From: Paenibacillus vietnamensis
GTDB lineage: Bacteria; Bacillota; Bacilli; Paenibacillales; Paenibacillaceae
DNA: 64,000 nucleotides
Direction: 5' to 3'
Assembly: GCF_020169515.1 (NCBI RefSeq)
Contig: NZ_JAHMHW010000008.1
Location: forward strand, 166,889 to 230,888
In this document: piece by piece, positions 45,637 to 54,099 of the stretch
Numbering within the stretch: position 1 is the stretch's first letter
Layout: every line of letters starts with the position of its first letter
The notes under the pieces: generated by a model
The model's database searches: none
What the model was told of the DNA's origin: nothing
What the model saw: only the letters and a program-made list of their open reading frames with translations
Translations under genes and position numbers: made by a program

Positions 45637-46058
45637 AGCAGATTTTGGTTTTTGTGCTGTTCGCCGCGCTGCTGTGCTGGCTGATGTTCTCTCCGATCTA
45701 CAAGCATGTGCTTATCGTCAGGCAGGCCGTGCTGCAGCAGGAAGTGAATTACTTGCTTGAAATTGGAGCCAGCGGCAGCTACGGGTATATAAGCGCCGGC
45801 ATGCAGCAGCAGTCACGGGAGAGACTGGAGCGTTTCGGGATGCGGCCGGAAGCCGTGGCCTTCGAGATCGCGACGACCAGCGGCGCCTCCGCGACCGATC
45901 CCGGTGCCCCTGTCTCAAGGGGGACGGGCATCATGCTAAGGATGAGCTACCCTTTCGAAGGCTTGTTCGAAATCGACCGGCTGATCGGCTTGACGCCGCC
46001 GGGGCCTGACGAGCGGATGAGCGCCTTCGGAATGAAGATGAGCGAATATGTGCCATAA
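45633..46058 (+). CDS. TadE/pseudopilin-like protein of the Tad-like operon
   Basis: A 141-residue protein with an N-terminal helix (ILVFVLFAALLCWLMF) and an outside domain. The segment after it (YKHVLIVRQAVLQQEVNYLLEIGASG) resembles the start of pseudopilins that make contact in the filament. The tail includes ERLERFGMRPEAVAFEIATTSG. Coupled by ATGA to the peptide before. Confidence 0.7.
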   Translation: MKQILVFVLFAALLCWLMFSPIYKHVLIVRQAVLQQEVNYLLEIGASGSYGYISAGMQQQSRERLERFGMRPEAVAFEIATTSGASATDPGAPVSRGTGIMLRMSYPFEGLFEIDRLIGLTPPGPDERMSAFGMKMSEYVP

Positions 46059-46079
46059 ACGCGGAAGGCGGTCGATCCT

Positions 46080-46565
46080 TTGTATAAGCTGCTGCTTTTT
46101 GTACTGATGATATCGGTATGGCTTTCCCTTCATTTGCTTCAGGTGGAAGAGGAGCTGGCCATGCATACCTTGTATCAGGGGAAGTACGCGGTGAACCGGG
46201 CTGCGCATGCGGCCGCACAGCAGCTTGATCCGGTCAGCCTTGCCGACGGGGTGCTGCAAATCGACTCCTCTGCGGCGGCGCAGGAGGCTAACCGTTACCT
46301 GCAGGCTAATTTGATGCTGGATGGAGACGGCGTTCCTCTGCCGGATACTTTTCTGAAACAGCCGGTAGAGGTCGTTACGTTCGAAGTCATTAATGCGGAC
46401 CGCGGTTTTCCGTATACGTACCGGAATGCGGAATATCAATATGAAGTGACGCTGAAGCGTCCCGGAGTAGTCATAATTGCAAAGCTGTCGTATCCGCGCG
46501 CCTTCGGCGTGCTGGATCCGATTGAATGGAAAATAAAGGGGGCGGCGGAGCTTACAGCGGGTTGA
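46080..46565 (+). CDS. TadE/TadG-like protein, last gene of the Tad-like operon
   Basis: A 161-residue protein. TTG 46080 is the likely start, with GGAAGGCGG upstream. An N-terminal helix (LLLFVLMISVWLSLHLLQV) precedes KYAVNRAAHAAAQQLD, the kind of helix that follows the membrane part in TadE-like pseudopilins. The C-terminal part is beta-rich. Unknown detail. Confidence 0.68.
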   Translation: MYKLLLFVLMISVWLSLHLLQVEEELAMHTLYQGKYAVNRAAHAAAQQLDPVSLADGVLQIDSSAAAQEANRYLQANLMLDGDGVPLPDTFLKQPVEVVTFEVINADRGFPYTYRNAEYQYEVTLKRPGVVIIAKLSYPRAFGVLDPIEWKIKGAAELTAG

Positions 46566-46629
46566 CGGAAAATTGGATAATTGGTCTAATAAAGGGAGGG
46601 ATTTTATATAGGAGTTGATTAGAAGCGCT

Positions 46630-47850
46630 ATGGATATTAGACAGGATATTCCCGCCGAGCTCATCCGGCAGCGGATCGGACGCCTGCAGCAAGCGATGCA
46701 GACGGCGAACATAAATGCATTTCTCATTACTCAAAACGTTAACCTTTATTATTTTAGCGGTTCTATGCAAAATGGCTATTTGTTCGTGCCTCGCTCCGGC
46801 GAGGCCGCTTTTTACGTTCGTCGAAGCGTCAGCCGCGCAAAGCTGGAAACGCCTATCCGGGTGAAGGAGCTGGGCTCTTTCAGACATTTTGGCCAGGCTT
46901 TGGTGAAAGATTATCCGTTACTTACGGGCGAGGGAGAGGGGCGGCTAATCGCAGCCGATCTGGACGTTCTTCCTGCGCAGACCTATTTGAAGCTGGCCGA
47001 GCTGCTTTCCGGGGCGGCTTCCATACGGCTAATCGACGGCTCGGAGCATATACGCAGGCTGCGGATGATTAAATCCGCGTGGGAGCTGGAGCGGATCGAT
47101 GCGGCTGCAAAGGCTGCAGCGGAAGCGCTGGAGGCGGCGCTCCCGGAATTGCGCGAGGGAATCAGGGAGCTCGACTGGATCGCACGCGTGGAATACGAGC
47201 TTCGTGTGCGCGGCCATATCGGGATGATGCGGCTGCGCGGCTACAATCAGGAAATCGCCACAGGAATGGTCATTTCGGGGGCAGCGGCGGCATACCCGAC
47301 TTATTTTGACGGGCCCGCCGGGGGGCTTGGCTTGAGCGCCGCTTCACCGCAAAGCGCAAGCAGAACGGCCATTGCTCGAAATGTGCCGATCTTGCTCGAT
47401 ATCGGCTGCTGCATCGACGGTTATGTCATCGACCAGACCCGGACGGCCGTTATTGGGACGCTGCCCGAGCCGCTGCTGAGAGCTTACGAGGTGTCCGAGA
47501 GCATTCTCCGTGACGCAGAGGCCGGGATGCAGCCCGGCACTCCATGCTCAAAGCTGTACGAAGCTGCGCTGGAGAGATGCGCTGCTGAGAGGCTAACCGA
47601 TCATTTCATGGGCTTCGGCGCAGACCAGGCCCGTTTTTTGGGGCACGGTGTCGGACTTGAGATCGATGAATGGCCGGTATTGGCCAAGGGCTTCGATCTT
47701 CCTCTCGAGCAGGGAATGGTCATTGCCGTGGAACCGAAATTTACCTTCCCCGGACAGGGCGTGGTAGGCATTGAGAATACTTACGCCATTACGGAGAATG
47801 GCGCGCGGGCTATAACGTATACCCCATCAGGGCTCATCAAGCTGCCTTAA
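46630..47850 (+). CDS. M24-family Xaa-Pro peptidase-like protein
   Basis: A 406-residue protein (TTG 46615 is an alternative start; both ribosome sites are poorly spaced). Creatinase-like N-domain (AFLITQNVNLYYFSGSMQNGYLFV), then the pita-bread domain. The metal ligands of the M24 family all seem present: the two Asp in LLDIGCCIDGYVIDQTRT, His in LGHGVGLEIDE, Glu in AVEPKFTFPG and Glu in GIENTY. It would cut dipeptides ending in Pro or, less likely, other amide bonds. Alone after the Tad-like operon, 64 bases later. Confidence 0.88.
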   Translation: MDIRQDIPAELIRQRIGRLQQAMQTANINAFLITQNVNLYYFSGSMQNGYLFVPRSGEAAFYVRRSVSRAKLETPIRVKELGSFRHFGQALVKDYPLLTGEGEGRLIAADLDVLPAQTYLKLAELLSGAASIRLIDGSEHIRRLRMIKSAWELERIDAAAKAAAEALEAALPELREGIRELDWIARVEYELRVRGHIGMMRLRGYNQEIATGMVISGAAAAYPTYFDGPAGGLGLSAASPQSASRTAIARNVPILLDIGCCIDGYVIDQTRTAVIGTLPEPLLRAYEVSESILRDAEAGMQPGTPCSKLYEAALERCAAERLTDHFMGFGADQARFLGHGVGLEIDEWPVLAKGFDLPLEQGMVIAVEPKFTFPGQGVVGIENTYAITENGARAITYTPSGLIKLP

Positions 47851-47870
47851 GCACAGAGAGGAATGACGAC

Positions 47871-48350
47871 ATGAACCGAGAGCTGACCAAGCGGCTTCAC
47901 CGCGATTATATCAAGGTTTACCGGATTAGCGAGCTGATCACCCATGCCGTTTTTCTGGCGGTTATCATTGCTTATTTCGTGCTTGCAGTCATGTGGGATT
48001 GGATGCTGCTGCCCGGCTGGATCGCACTGTCCGTATTTGCGGCAACATTTGTGTTATACACCTGGATCATCCCGCAGTTAAAGTACACGAGATTCCAGTA
48101 TGAGCTGTTTGAAGATGAGCTCGAAATTCAATCGGGCCTTGTGTTTATCAGCAATGTACTCGTGCCTATGGTGCGCGTGCAGCATGTGGAGCTTGAAAGC
48201 GGACCGCTCATGCGCAAATACGATTTGGCGAGCGTTTCGATCGTGACGGCGGCTACAACGCACAGGATCAGCGGGTTGAAGCAAGCGGACGCGCAGCAGC
48301 TGAAGCGCAGAATCGGTATTCTGGCTAAGGTGGATGATCAGGATGAATGA
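47871..48350 (+). CDS. ydbS: PH-domain membrane protein, YdbS-like
   Basis: A 159-residue protein with two helices (LITHAVFLAVIIAYFVLAV and WIALSVFAATFVLYTWII), then a bacterial PH domain (FQYELFEDELEIQSGLVFISNVLVPMVRVQHVELESGPLMRKYDLASVSIVTAA). In B. subtilis YdbS and YdbT act together in tolerance to the antimicrobial amylocyclicin. GAGAGGAATGACGAC stands before the ATG. Overlaps the next gene. Confidence 0.88.
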   Translation: MNRELTKRLHRDYIKVYRISELITHAVFLAVIIAYFVLAVMWDWMLLPGWIALSVFAATFVLYTWIIPQLKYTRFQYELFEDELEIQSGLVFISNVLVPMVRVQHVELESGPLMRKYDLASVSIVTAATTHRISGLKQADAQQLKRRIGILAKVDDQDE

Positions 48351-49905
48351 ACGCCGCAGCCTTCATCCCGTCTATATTTTGTTCGGGCTGTTGAATACAG
48401 TGAAGGGCTTTATCCCATTTATCGTCATCGTTCTGCTGAAAGGTGCGGATTGGTTTGTGTTTCATTGGGCCTGGATTGCTGGGGCGGCGCTGCTTACAGC
48501 CGTGATCCTGCTCTACAGCTTTCTGGACTGGAAGAGATTCGGCTTTTGGCTGGAGGAAGACCGGATCATCATCCGCAAAGGGCTGCTGTTTCGGGATGAG
48601 AAGACGATTTATTACGGCAGAATCCATACGGTAAATGTGGAACAGCCGATCGTTCAGCGGCTGCTCGGGGTGGCGCAGGTGAAAATCGAAACGCCGGGCG
48701 GCAACAAGAAAGCGGACGGCATCCTGCCGGCTCTCTCCGTAGCGGAAGCGGGCAACATTCAAGCGGTGCTCCGCAAATATGCAAGCGCCAAACAGTTGTC
48801 GGAGACGACGAAGGAGCAAGGCGGAACCGTTTCTTTAAACCCTGCCGATGAGCTGGCGGGAATGCAGTCTTCTCATACTTCACCGTCGATCAGAATTCAG
48901 GGCAATCCGATCGCCGATCGGGCAGCGGACGAACAAGACGAATATAGAGGAGCGGCCTTCCGACTTGATGCCGCCCAGCTGCTGCAGGCGGCTGCAACGT
49001 CGATGAACTTCGGCCTTGTGGCGGCATTTGTGGCGGGCTTGTTTTCGTTTGCCGACGATTTTATCGAGGCGCTGCTGCCGGAGCATTTTATTGAAAGCGT
49101 CGTTGAAGATTCGGCCAGCCTGATGCCCGGTTATGTGCTCGTGATTACAATTGCTTTGATCGGAATTGTTTTTGCCTGGTTTCTCTCGCTCGTTTTGTAT
49201 GTGCTCAAGTACAGCGGTTTTTCCGTAACGAGGGACGGCAAGCAAATATCCGTCGCCTACGGCTTACTGGAGAAGAAAACGTTCTCCTTCGATCCGAAAA
49301 AGGTGCAGGCGGTTATCGTTAACGAGGGGCTGCTCCGGCAGGCGATCGGCTATGCCGAGGTCCAGCTGCAGGTTATTTCCTCGGATAAGAAAGAGCAGCT
49401 GATGCTCCACCCCTTCGTCAAGCGAAAGGATGTGACGGCCTTGCTTGCCGATTTTGTGCCGCAGCTGAAGCTGCCGTCCAATGCAGGCATGGCGGGTGCG
49501 CCGGGATGCGCATTGGTGTATTATGTCCGAATCGGGCTGCTGCTTGCAATGGCGGCAAGCACCGCTCTGATTGCATGGCTTGGCGCCGTCGGCTTGTATT
49601 CGCTGCTGCTCGTTCTGCTTGTGGTCTTGTGGCGAATCAGCTGCTACAGAGCTGCCGGGATCAAGCTTGCCGACGGACAGCTGACGCTGCGCAAGCGGTT
49701 CATATCACGGACGACCTATTTAATCCGCAGACCGCAAATCGTCACGATGCGGGTTAAACGTTCGTTCGGCCAGCAGCGTAGAAATCTTCTGACGGTGTCC
49801 GTCCACGCGATGGGCAGCCCGTTCGATTACCGCGTCGCCTGCCTTGACCGCAAAGACGTGGAGCCGGTATGGAATTGGTACAGCCGCAGCCGCTATCATA
49901 AATAA
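48343..49905 (+). CDS. ydbT: PH-domain membrane protein, YdbT-like
   Basis: A 520-residue protein. ATG 48343 follows AAGGTGG at nine bases; ATG 48334 has no spacing. It has repeated units of two membrane helices plus PH domain: about 15-60 with PH to 150, about 205-280 with PH to 370, and about 385-430 with PH to the end. Partner of the YdbS-like protein in one operon. The Arg/Lys-rich PH strands (RDEKTIYYGRIHTVNVEQPIVQ) are typical. Confidence 0.88.
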   Translation: MNERRSLHPVYILFGLLNTVKGFIPFIVIVLLKGADWFVFHWAWIAGAALLTAVILLYSFLDWKRFGFWLEEDRIIIRKGLLFRDEKTIYYGRIHTVNVEQPIVQRLLGVAQVKIETPGGNKKADGILPALSVAEAGNIQAVLRKYASAKQLSETTKEQGGTVSLNPADELAGMQSSHTSPSIRIQGNPIADRAADEQDEYRGAAFRLDAAQLLQAAATSMNFGLVAAFVAGLFSFADDFIEALLPEHFIESVVEDSASLMPGYVLVITIALIGIVFAWFLSLVLYVLKYSGFSVTRDGKQISVAYGLLEKKTFSFDPKKVQAVIVNEGLLRQAIGYAEVQLQVISSDKKEQLMLHPFVKRKDVTALLADFVPQLKLPSNAGMAGAPGCALVYYVRIGLLLAMAASTALIAWLGAVGLYSLLLVLLVVLWRISCYRAAGIKLADGQLTLRKRFISRTTYLIRRPQIVTMRVKRSFGQQRRNLLTVSVHAMGSPFDYRVACLDRKDVEPVWNWYSRSRYHK

Positions 49906-49916
49906 CGGGCAAGTTG

Positions 49917-49958
49917 AACGACCGCAAAGCTTCGGCTGCTGCGGTCGTTTTTATTTTT
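49917..49958 (+). terminator. terminator after ydbT
   Basis: AACGACCGCA (49917-49926) and TGCGGTCGTT (49940-49949) pair perfectly, followed by TTTATTTTTT. Confidence 0.92.
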
Positions 49959-49979
49959 TAAAAAAATTTTAGTTTCAAA

Positions 49980-50005
49980 TGAACGAAATGAACATCATAA
50001 GCGTC
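49980..50005 (+). promoter_or_regulatory. SigY-type autoregulated promoter
   Basis: TGAACG (49980-49985) and CGTC (50002-50005) are 16 bases apart, agreeing with the known SigY promoter pattern, 41 bases ahead of the sigY gene. Confidence 0.75.
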
Positions 50006-50045
50006 ATAGCTGTAACGGTCCCAAAACAAAGGAGGATACGCTCTC

Positions 50046-50582
50046 GTGCATGACGAGACGAAGCTGATCAAACAAGCGGTACGGGGAGATGAGCGGGCGC
50101 TGTCGGAGCTGCTGCGCAGCAACTATTCTTTTTTGTACCAATACGTACTTAAAGCGACGATGAACAAACCTTTGGCGGAGGATGTCACCCAGGAAACGAT
50201 GCTTAAAGCGATCGAAAGAATAGCTGCCTTTCGCGGGAAAGCGAAATTTTCAACCTGGCTCATCACGATTGCCTCCAGGCTCATCATTGACCGGGCCAGA
50301 AAAACCGAAAGGGAGAAAAAGTGGCTTCAAGATGCGCTGCGTGCTATCCGCTTTGAGTCGCTGCAGCGGATGGACGAGTGGCCGGAGGCGCTGGAAGCGC
50401 TTGGCGGACTCGGAAGCGAGCACCGGATCCCGGTTCTGCTCAAATATTATTACGGTTATTCGCAGGAGGAAATCGCCGATATGCTGGACATTCCGGCGGG
50501 CACGGTCAAATCAAGGCTGCATCATGGGATAAAACAGCTGCGAAAGGAGCTTACGGATCATGAAGAAGAACAAAACGGATGA
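50046..50582 (+). CDS. sigY: ECF sigma factor SigY
   Basis: A 178-residue sigma factor. GTG 50046 lies after AAAGGAGG. Region 2: LSELLRSNYSFLYQYVLKATMNKPLAEDVTQETMLKAIERIAAF, then KFSTWLITIASRLIIDRARK. Region 4: IPVLLKYYYGYSQEEIADMLDIPAGTVKSRLHHGIKQLRKEL. The naming as SigY rests on the six-gene order, which equals sigY-yxlC-D-E-F-G of B. subtilis. Autocontrol is suggested by the SigY-like promoter ahead. Confidence 0.9.
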   Translation: MHDETKLIKQAVRGDERALSELLRSNYSFLYQYVLKATMNKPLAEDVTQETMLKAIERIAAFRGKAKFSTWLITIASRLIIDRARKTEREKKWLQDALRAIRFESLQRMDEWPEALEALGGLGSEHRIPVLLKYYYGYSQEEIADMLDIPAGTVKSRLHHGIKQLRKELTDHEEEQNG

Positions 50583-50898
50583 GCTCGACCAGCAATGGTT
50601 CGACGAACAAATAGGCGCGGCGCTCAACCGCTTCGATGCCGTCCATGAGCGGCCGATGCCGGACCTTCACGAGCTCGAACGGCTTGTGCAGGAGCATAAG
50701 CGTGAAGCAAAGAGGAAGCTGTGGCGGGAGCTGGCATTATTTTGGCTGACGGCCATATGTGTTCTTTTCACAATGCTCTGGCTGCTGGACAGCAGCCGGA
50801 TAGGATTTGCGATTGTGCAGGCCGTTCTGGCGGCGGGCGCGATCGGCTTTACCGGTATCACCTTCGGGAAAAGGATGGGACAGAAATGGAAGAGCTGA
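50560..50898 (+). CDS. yxlC: YxlC-like membrane protein, negative regulator of SigY
   Basis: A 112-residue protein that starts inside the sigY gene (23-base overlap). The charged head (DELDQQWFDEQIGAALNRFD and DLHELERLVQEHKREAKRK) is followed by two helices (LALFWLTAICVLFTMLWLLDSS and IVQAVLAAGAIGFTGITFG). In B. subtilis YxlC, with YxlD, holds SigY inactive. Sequence match is modest; the place in the operon supports it. Confidence 0.85.
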   Translation: MKKNKTDELDQQWFDEQIGAALNRFDAVHERPMPDLHELERLVQEHKREAKRKLWRELALFWLTAICVLFTMLWLLDSSRIGFAIVQAVLAAGAIGFTGITFGKRMGQKWKS

Positions 50899-51110
50899 AT
50901 CGGTTGCCCGTTTGGTTCTGGCTGCTGCTAATTCCCATATTGCTCGGACAATCGACCTGGCTGTTTATCGATGCACGCAAGCGGGACAGCATTCCCTGGT
51001 TTTGGGGTCTATGGGGTCTCATTCATTTTCCGATGCCGCTCGTTTTTTATTTCATCTTTGTCAGAAGCGGCTGGTTTCGCAGGGGGAAGAAAGACCGGAA
51101 GAACAAATAA
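50886..51110 (+). CDS. yxlD: YxlD-like membrane protein, negative regulator of SigY
   Basis: A 74-residue protein with two helices (VWFWLLLIPILLGQSTWLFIDA and WGLIHFPMPLVFYFIFV) and a basic tail (RRGKKDRKNK). ATG 50886 lies inside the end of yxlC, after AAAGGATGGG. The segment DARKRDSIPWFWGLWGL is typical of YxlD-like proteins. Confidence 0.85.
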   Translation: MEELNRLPVWFWLLLIPILLGQSTWLFIDARKRDSIPWFWGLWGLIHFPMPLVFYFIFVRSGWFRRGKKDRKNK

Positions 51111-51147
51111 GTCCGCACAGGTAACTTCTTTTAAGGGGGAATTCAAC

Positions 51148-51357
51148 ATGAACGAGAATATCGATGTCACTCAGCTTTTGCCTATCCTGGCGCCGATCTT
51201 CCTTATTCAGCTGGTCCTAATGGTGTTCGCTTTAGTGCTGTGCTTGAAGGCGGAGCGGACAAGGGGCCCGAAATGGATGTGGGCGCTAATCATTATATTC
51301 GTCAACCTGGCAGGTCCTATCGCCTTCTTTCTATTCGGAAGGAGGAATGACGGATGA
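51148..51357 (+). CDS. yxlE: YxlE-like small membrane protein
   Basis: A 69-residue protein; ATG 51148 follows AAGGGGGA. Two helices (LPILAPIFLIQLVLMVFALVLCL and WALIIIFVNLAGPIAFFLFG) as in the PLD-nuclease N-terminal family. Exact role in the operon unknown. The next gene overlaps by ATGA. Confidence 0.85.
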   Translation: MNENIDVTQLLPILAPIFLIQLVLMVFALVLCLKAERTRGPKWMWALIIIFVNLAGPIAFFLFGRRNDG

Positions 51358-52316
51358 GCGTACCGCTGTTGGAGGTAAACGGGCTGTCGAAAACGTTTGG
51401 CAGCGTACAGGCGGTAGGCGGCATCGACTTTTTGATCTGCGAGGGTCGCTGCGTAGCGCTGCTTGGCCCAAACGGCGCAGGCAAAACAACGACGATCCGG
51501 ATCATTGCCGGGCTTCTTAAGCAGTCGGCCGGAACCGTGGGCTTCGTGGACGGCGATCACGTCGGTACCGGCGGGAATAGGGCGATGATCGGCTATTTGC
51601 CGCAAGCCCCTTCGTTTTATAACTGGATGACCGGCCTCGAGTATGTTGTCTACGCGGGAAGATTATGCGGACTACCGCGCAGTCATGCCGTATCCCGTGC
51701 GAAGGAGCTGCTGGAGAGGGTCGGTCTGAACGCTGCGGCGAAGCGCCGTATCGGCTCGTACTCGGGAGGAATGAAGCAAAGGCTCGGACTCGCGCAAGCG
51801 CTCGTGCATCGGCCGAAGCTTCTCGTCCTTGATGAGCCGGTTTCCGCGCTTGATCCTATCGGCCGGAGGGAGGTGCTGGAGCTGCTTCAAGAGCTGAAGC
51901 GGGAAACGACCGTGTTGTTCTCGACGCATGTGCTGCCCGATGCCGAAGAGCTGTGCGACGACGTGATTATTATCAACAAGGGTGCAATCGCGCTTCAAGG
52001 CAATATCGCGGAGATCCGGAGCCGGTACCGGCAGCCGGTCATTGAGCTGGAGCTGGAGCGGGATGAGCCCTCCTTGAAATGGGCCGATGCATTTGCCGAA
52101 CGGCACCGAAGCGGGACGAATGTGTCTTCGCAGACGGCAGGGCTTATCTATGACGTCAGCAGGCAGGGCGCGTCTGTCCGTTTTTCCGTCACGGAGGTAG
52201 ATGCCGCCAGAGAACAGCTGCTCGGAGAGCTGGCGGCGGAAAAAGTCAGGGTAAGCCGCCTGCAGGTCGGATATACCTCGCTGGAGGATTTATTTATGAA
52301 GGTGGTGTCTTTATGA
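51354..52316 (+). CDS. yxlF: YxlF-like ABC transporter ATP-binding protein
   Basis: A 320-residue ATPase with Walker A GPNGAGKTT, signature YSGGMKQRLGLAQ and Walker B LLVLDEPVSALDP. The His switch is in FSTHVLPDAEELCDD. The C-terminal extension is found in drug and peptide exporters. Coupled by ATGA to yxlE and yxlG. Confidence 0.93.
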   Translation: MSVPLLEVNGLSKTFGSVQAVGGIDFLICEGRCVALLGPNGAGKTTTIRIIAGLLKQSAGTVGFVDGDHVGTGGNRAMIGYLPQAPSFYNWMTGLEYVVYAGRLCGLPRSHAVSRAKELLERVGLNAAAKRRIGSYSGGMKQRLGLAQALVHRPKLLVLDEPVSALDPIGRREVLELLQELKRETTVLFSTHVLPDAEELCDDVIIINKGAIALQGNIAEIRSRYRQPVIELELERDEPSLKWADAFAERHRSGTNVSSQTAGLIYDVSRQGASVRFSVTEVDAAREQLLGELAAEKVRVSRLQVGYTSLEDLFMKVVSL

Positions 52317-53110
52317 TGACTTCCGGCGCAGCCCGCTATTTCGCCATGGCACAAAAGGAGCTGCTCGAGCTCGTCCGCAGCTTCAAGCTGCTCTGGGTGC
52401 CGCTCGTGTTCGTATTGCTTGGCATCATGCAGCCCGTATCCATGTACTATATGCCTCTTATTTTGGAGAAAGCCGGCAATATGCCCGTGGGTTCGGTCAT
52501 CGAAATTCCGATGCCGCTTGGAGCGGAGGTGCTCGCGCAAACGCTGCAGCAATTCGGTACGCTCGGTCTGCTGGTGCTCGTGCTCGCGGGCATGGGCACG
52601 GTATCGGCAGAGAGGAACAGCGGGGCGGCGGCGCTCATTCTGGTAAAGCCCGTATCCTCATTCTCCTATATCGCCTCCAAGTGGACGTCTCTGCTGCTGC
52701 TGGCATGGGGCTCTTTAACGGCCGGATATTTGTCGTCCTGGTATTATACCTCCTTGTTGATAGGCGAGGTAGACGCGTCCAGGGTGCTTGGCAGCCTGCT
52801 CGTGTACGGCTTATGGCTGAGCTTTGCTTTGGCGCTGACCCTGCTGTTCAGCACGCTCCTAAGAAGCCCGGCCGCGGCGGCTTTTTCGGCGCTCGGCGCA
52901 TCGGCCGCCCTGTCCCTGCTGGCAGGTGTGTTCCCTAAGCAGGCAGGCTGGCTGCCGGGCTCGTTAAGCGGCTTTGCCTATCAAATTGCGTCCTCCGGAA
53001 GTGCGGGCTCGGACCGCTTCGGCTGGTCGCTTGCCTGCACCGCAGCCGCCATCGCGGGCTCGCTTCTTTTAGCCGGTCAGAGCTTGAAACGGAGCGCTTC
53101 AGTGGACTAG
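52313..53110 (+). CDS. yxlG: YxlG-like ABC-2 permease
   Basis: A 265-residue membrane protein with six helices and the ABC-2 core around GTVSAERNSGAAALILVKPVSSFSYIASKW. Membrane half of the YxlF/YxlG pump. Start in the yxlF stop (ATGA). Last gene of the sigY operon. Confidence 0.9.
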   Translation: MMTSGAARYFAMAQKELLELVRSFKLLWVPLVFVLLGIMQPVSMYYMPLILEKAGNMPVGSVIEIPMPLGAEVLAQTLQQFGTLGLLVLVLAGMGTVSAERNSGAAALILVKPVSSFSYIASKWTSLLLLAWGSLTAGYLSSWYYTSLLIGEVDASRVLGSLLVYGLWLSFALALTLLFSTLLRSPAAAAFSALGASAALSLLAGVFPKQAGWLPGSLSGFAYQIASSGSAGSDRFGWSLACTAAAIAGSLLLAGQSLKRSASVD

Positions 53111-53219
53111 ATGAAGCTTCTGCCTCTTTCGTATATTCTCCTATTGGACACCGCTATTATTTTTTAGTAGGATAATAGTGATAGAATCATCAGCGGCGAA
53201 GAAACAGGAGATGAGGACG

Positions 53220-53600
53220 ATGCTGCAATTGGGATCCAAGGTCGTCATAGTGGCTGACCAATTCGAACAAAATCTCCCGATCGGGGAGTATGGGTATATA
53301 ATCGCTTATGACCGGAATCAGGACAATGTATTTGATTATGTTCTGAGGGTGCCGTCTGCGAACCGTAATTTTCTTATTCCGGATGAGGATGTCGAGCTGG
53401 AAGAGGTGCTTATCCAGGAAGAGGTTGACCGCGTGGAGCGTGAGGCGCTGATCGATTTTGCTCTGGCTACTCACAACGAAGAGCTGTTCAAGCGCATTAT
53501 GAACGGCGATGCTGCGGAGCCGGAGCAGGAGAGCGCGGCGAAGGAACCGCTTAGTCCCGCCGATTTTATCCGTCAGGTGAACCTGAAAGCTTGGATCTAG
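53220..53600 (+). CDS. conserved protein of unknown function
   Basis: A 126-residue soluble protein. ATG 53220 is preferred because GGAGATGAGG is well spaced from it; upstream in-frame ATG 53211 lies on the ribosome site. The first half looks like a small beta-barrel (KVVIVADQFEQNLPIGEYGYIIAYDRNQDNVFDYVLRVP). The second half is acidic and helical (EDVELEEVLIQEEVDRVEREALIDFALATHNEELFKRIM). The end has PADFIRQVNLKAWI. Not recognised. Confidence 0.75.
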   Translation: MLQLGSKVVIVADQFEQNLPIGEYGYIIAYDRNQDNVFDYVLRVPSANRNFLIPDEDVELEEVLIQEEVDRVEREALIDFALATHNEELFKRIMNGDAAEPEQESAAKEPLSPADFIRQVNLKAWI

Positions 53601-53619
53601 CGCTCACATGCCCGCGCCC

Positions 53620-53667
53620 GACCGTTCCGTACGTCGTTTCGACGATCTGCGGAGCGGTCTTTTTTTA
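53620..53667 (+). terminator. terminator ahead of gatCAB
   Basis: GACCGTTCCG pairs with CGGAGCGGTC across an inner ACGTCG/CGACGA stem, ending in a run of T. Confidence 0.88.
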
Positions 53668-53776
53668 TAAAGAAAGCCGCTAGCCGTTTACATTGAGTTC
53701 TGTCCCGCAAGTGCGATATAATAGGAGGAATGGTTACAGGAATAGGAACCGAACCTTAAGGGAGGAAGATACAAAG

Positions 53777-54064
53777 ATGAGCATTACGTCGAAGGATGTC
53801 GAGCACGTCGCCAATCTGGCGCGTCTTGAGCTGACCGATGCGGAGAAGGAGAAGTTTACGGAGCAGCTGAACGCTATTTTGAAGTATGCGGAGAAGTTGA
53901 ACGGTCTCGATACGGAATCGGTGGAGCCGACGAGCCATGTGCTGCCGATTACTAATGTGATGCGAGCGGACGAGCGGCGCGAGTCCCTGCCGGTCGAGAA
54001 GGTGCTGCTTAACGCACCGGATGACGAGGACGGGCAATTTAAAGTACCAGCGGTGCTTGAATAA
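53777..54064 (+). CDS. gatC: Asp/Glu-tRNA(Asn/Gln) amidotransferase subunit C
   Basis: A 95-residue subunit that clamps GatA and GatB together. ATG 53777 follows GGGAGGAAG. Typical motifs: [39 protein letters not shown] and [12 protein letters not shown]. First gene of gatCAB, which makes Gln-tRNA(Gln) from Glu-tRNA(Gln) in organisms without GlnRS. Confidence 0.97.
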   Translation: MSITSKDVEHVANLARLELTDAEKEKFTEQLNAILKYAEKLNGLDTESVEPTSHVLPITNVMRADERRESLPVEKVLLNAPDDEDGQFKVPAVLE

Positions 54065-54099
54065 TACGAATGGGTTGATTTTGAAGGGAGGAACTACTG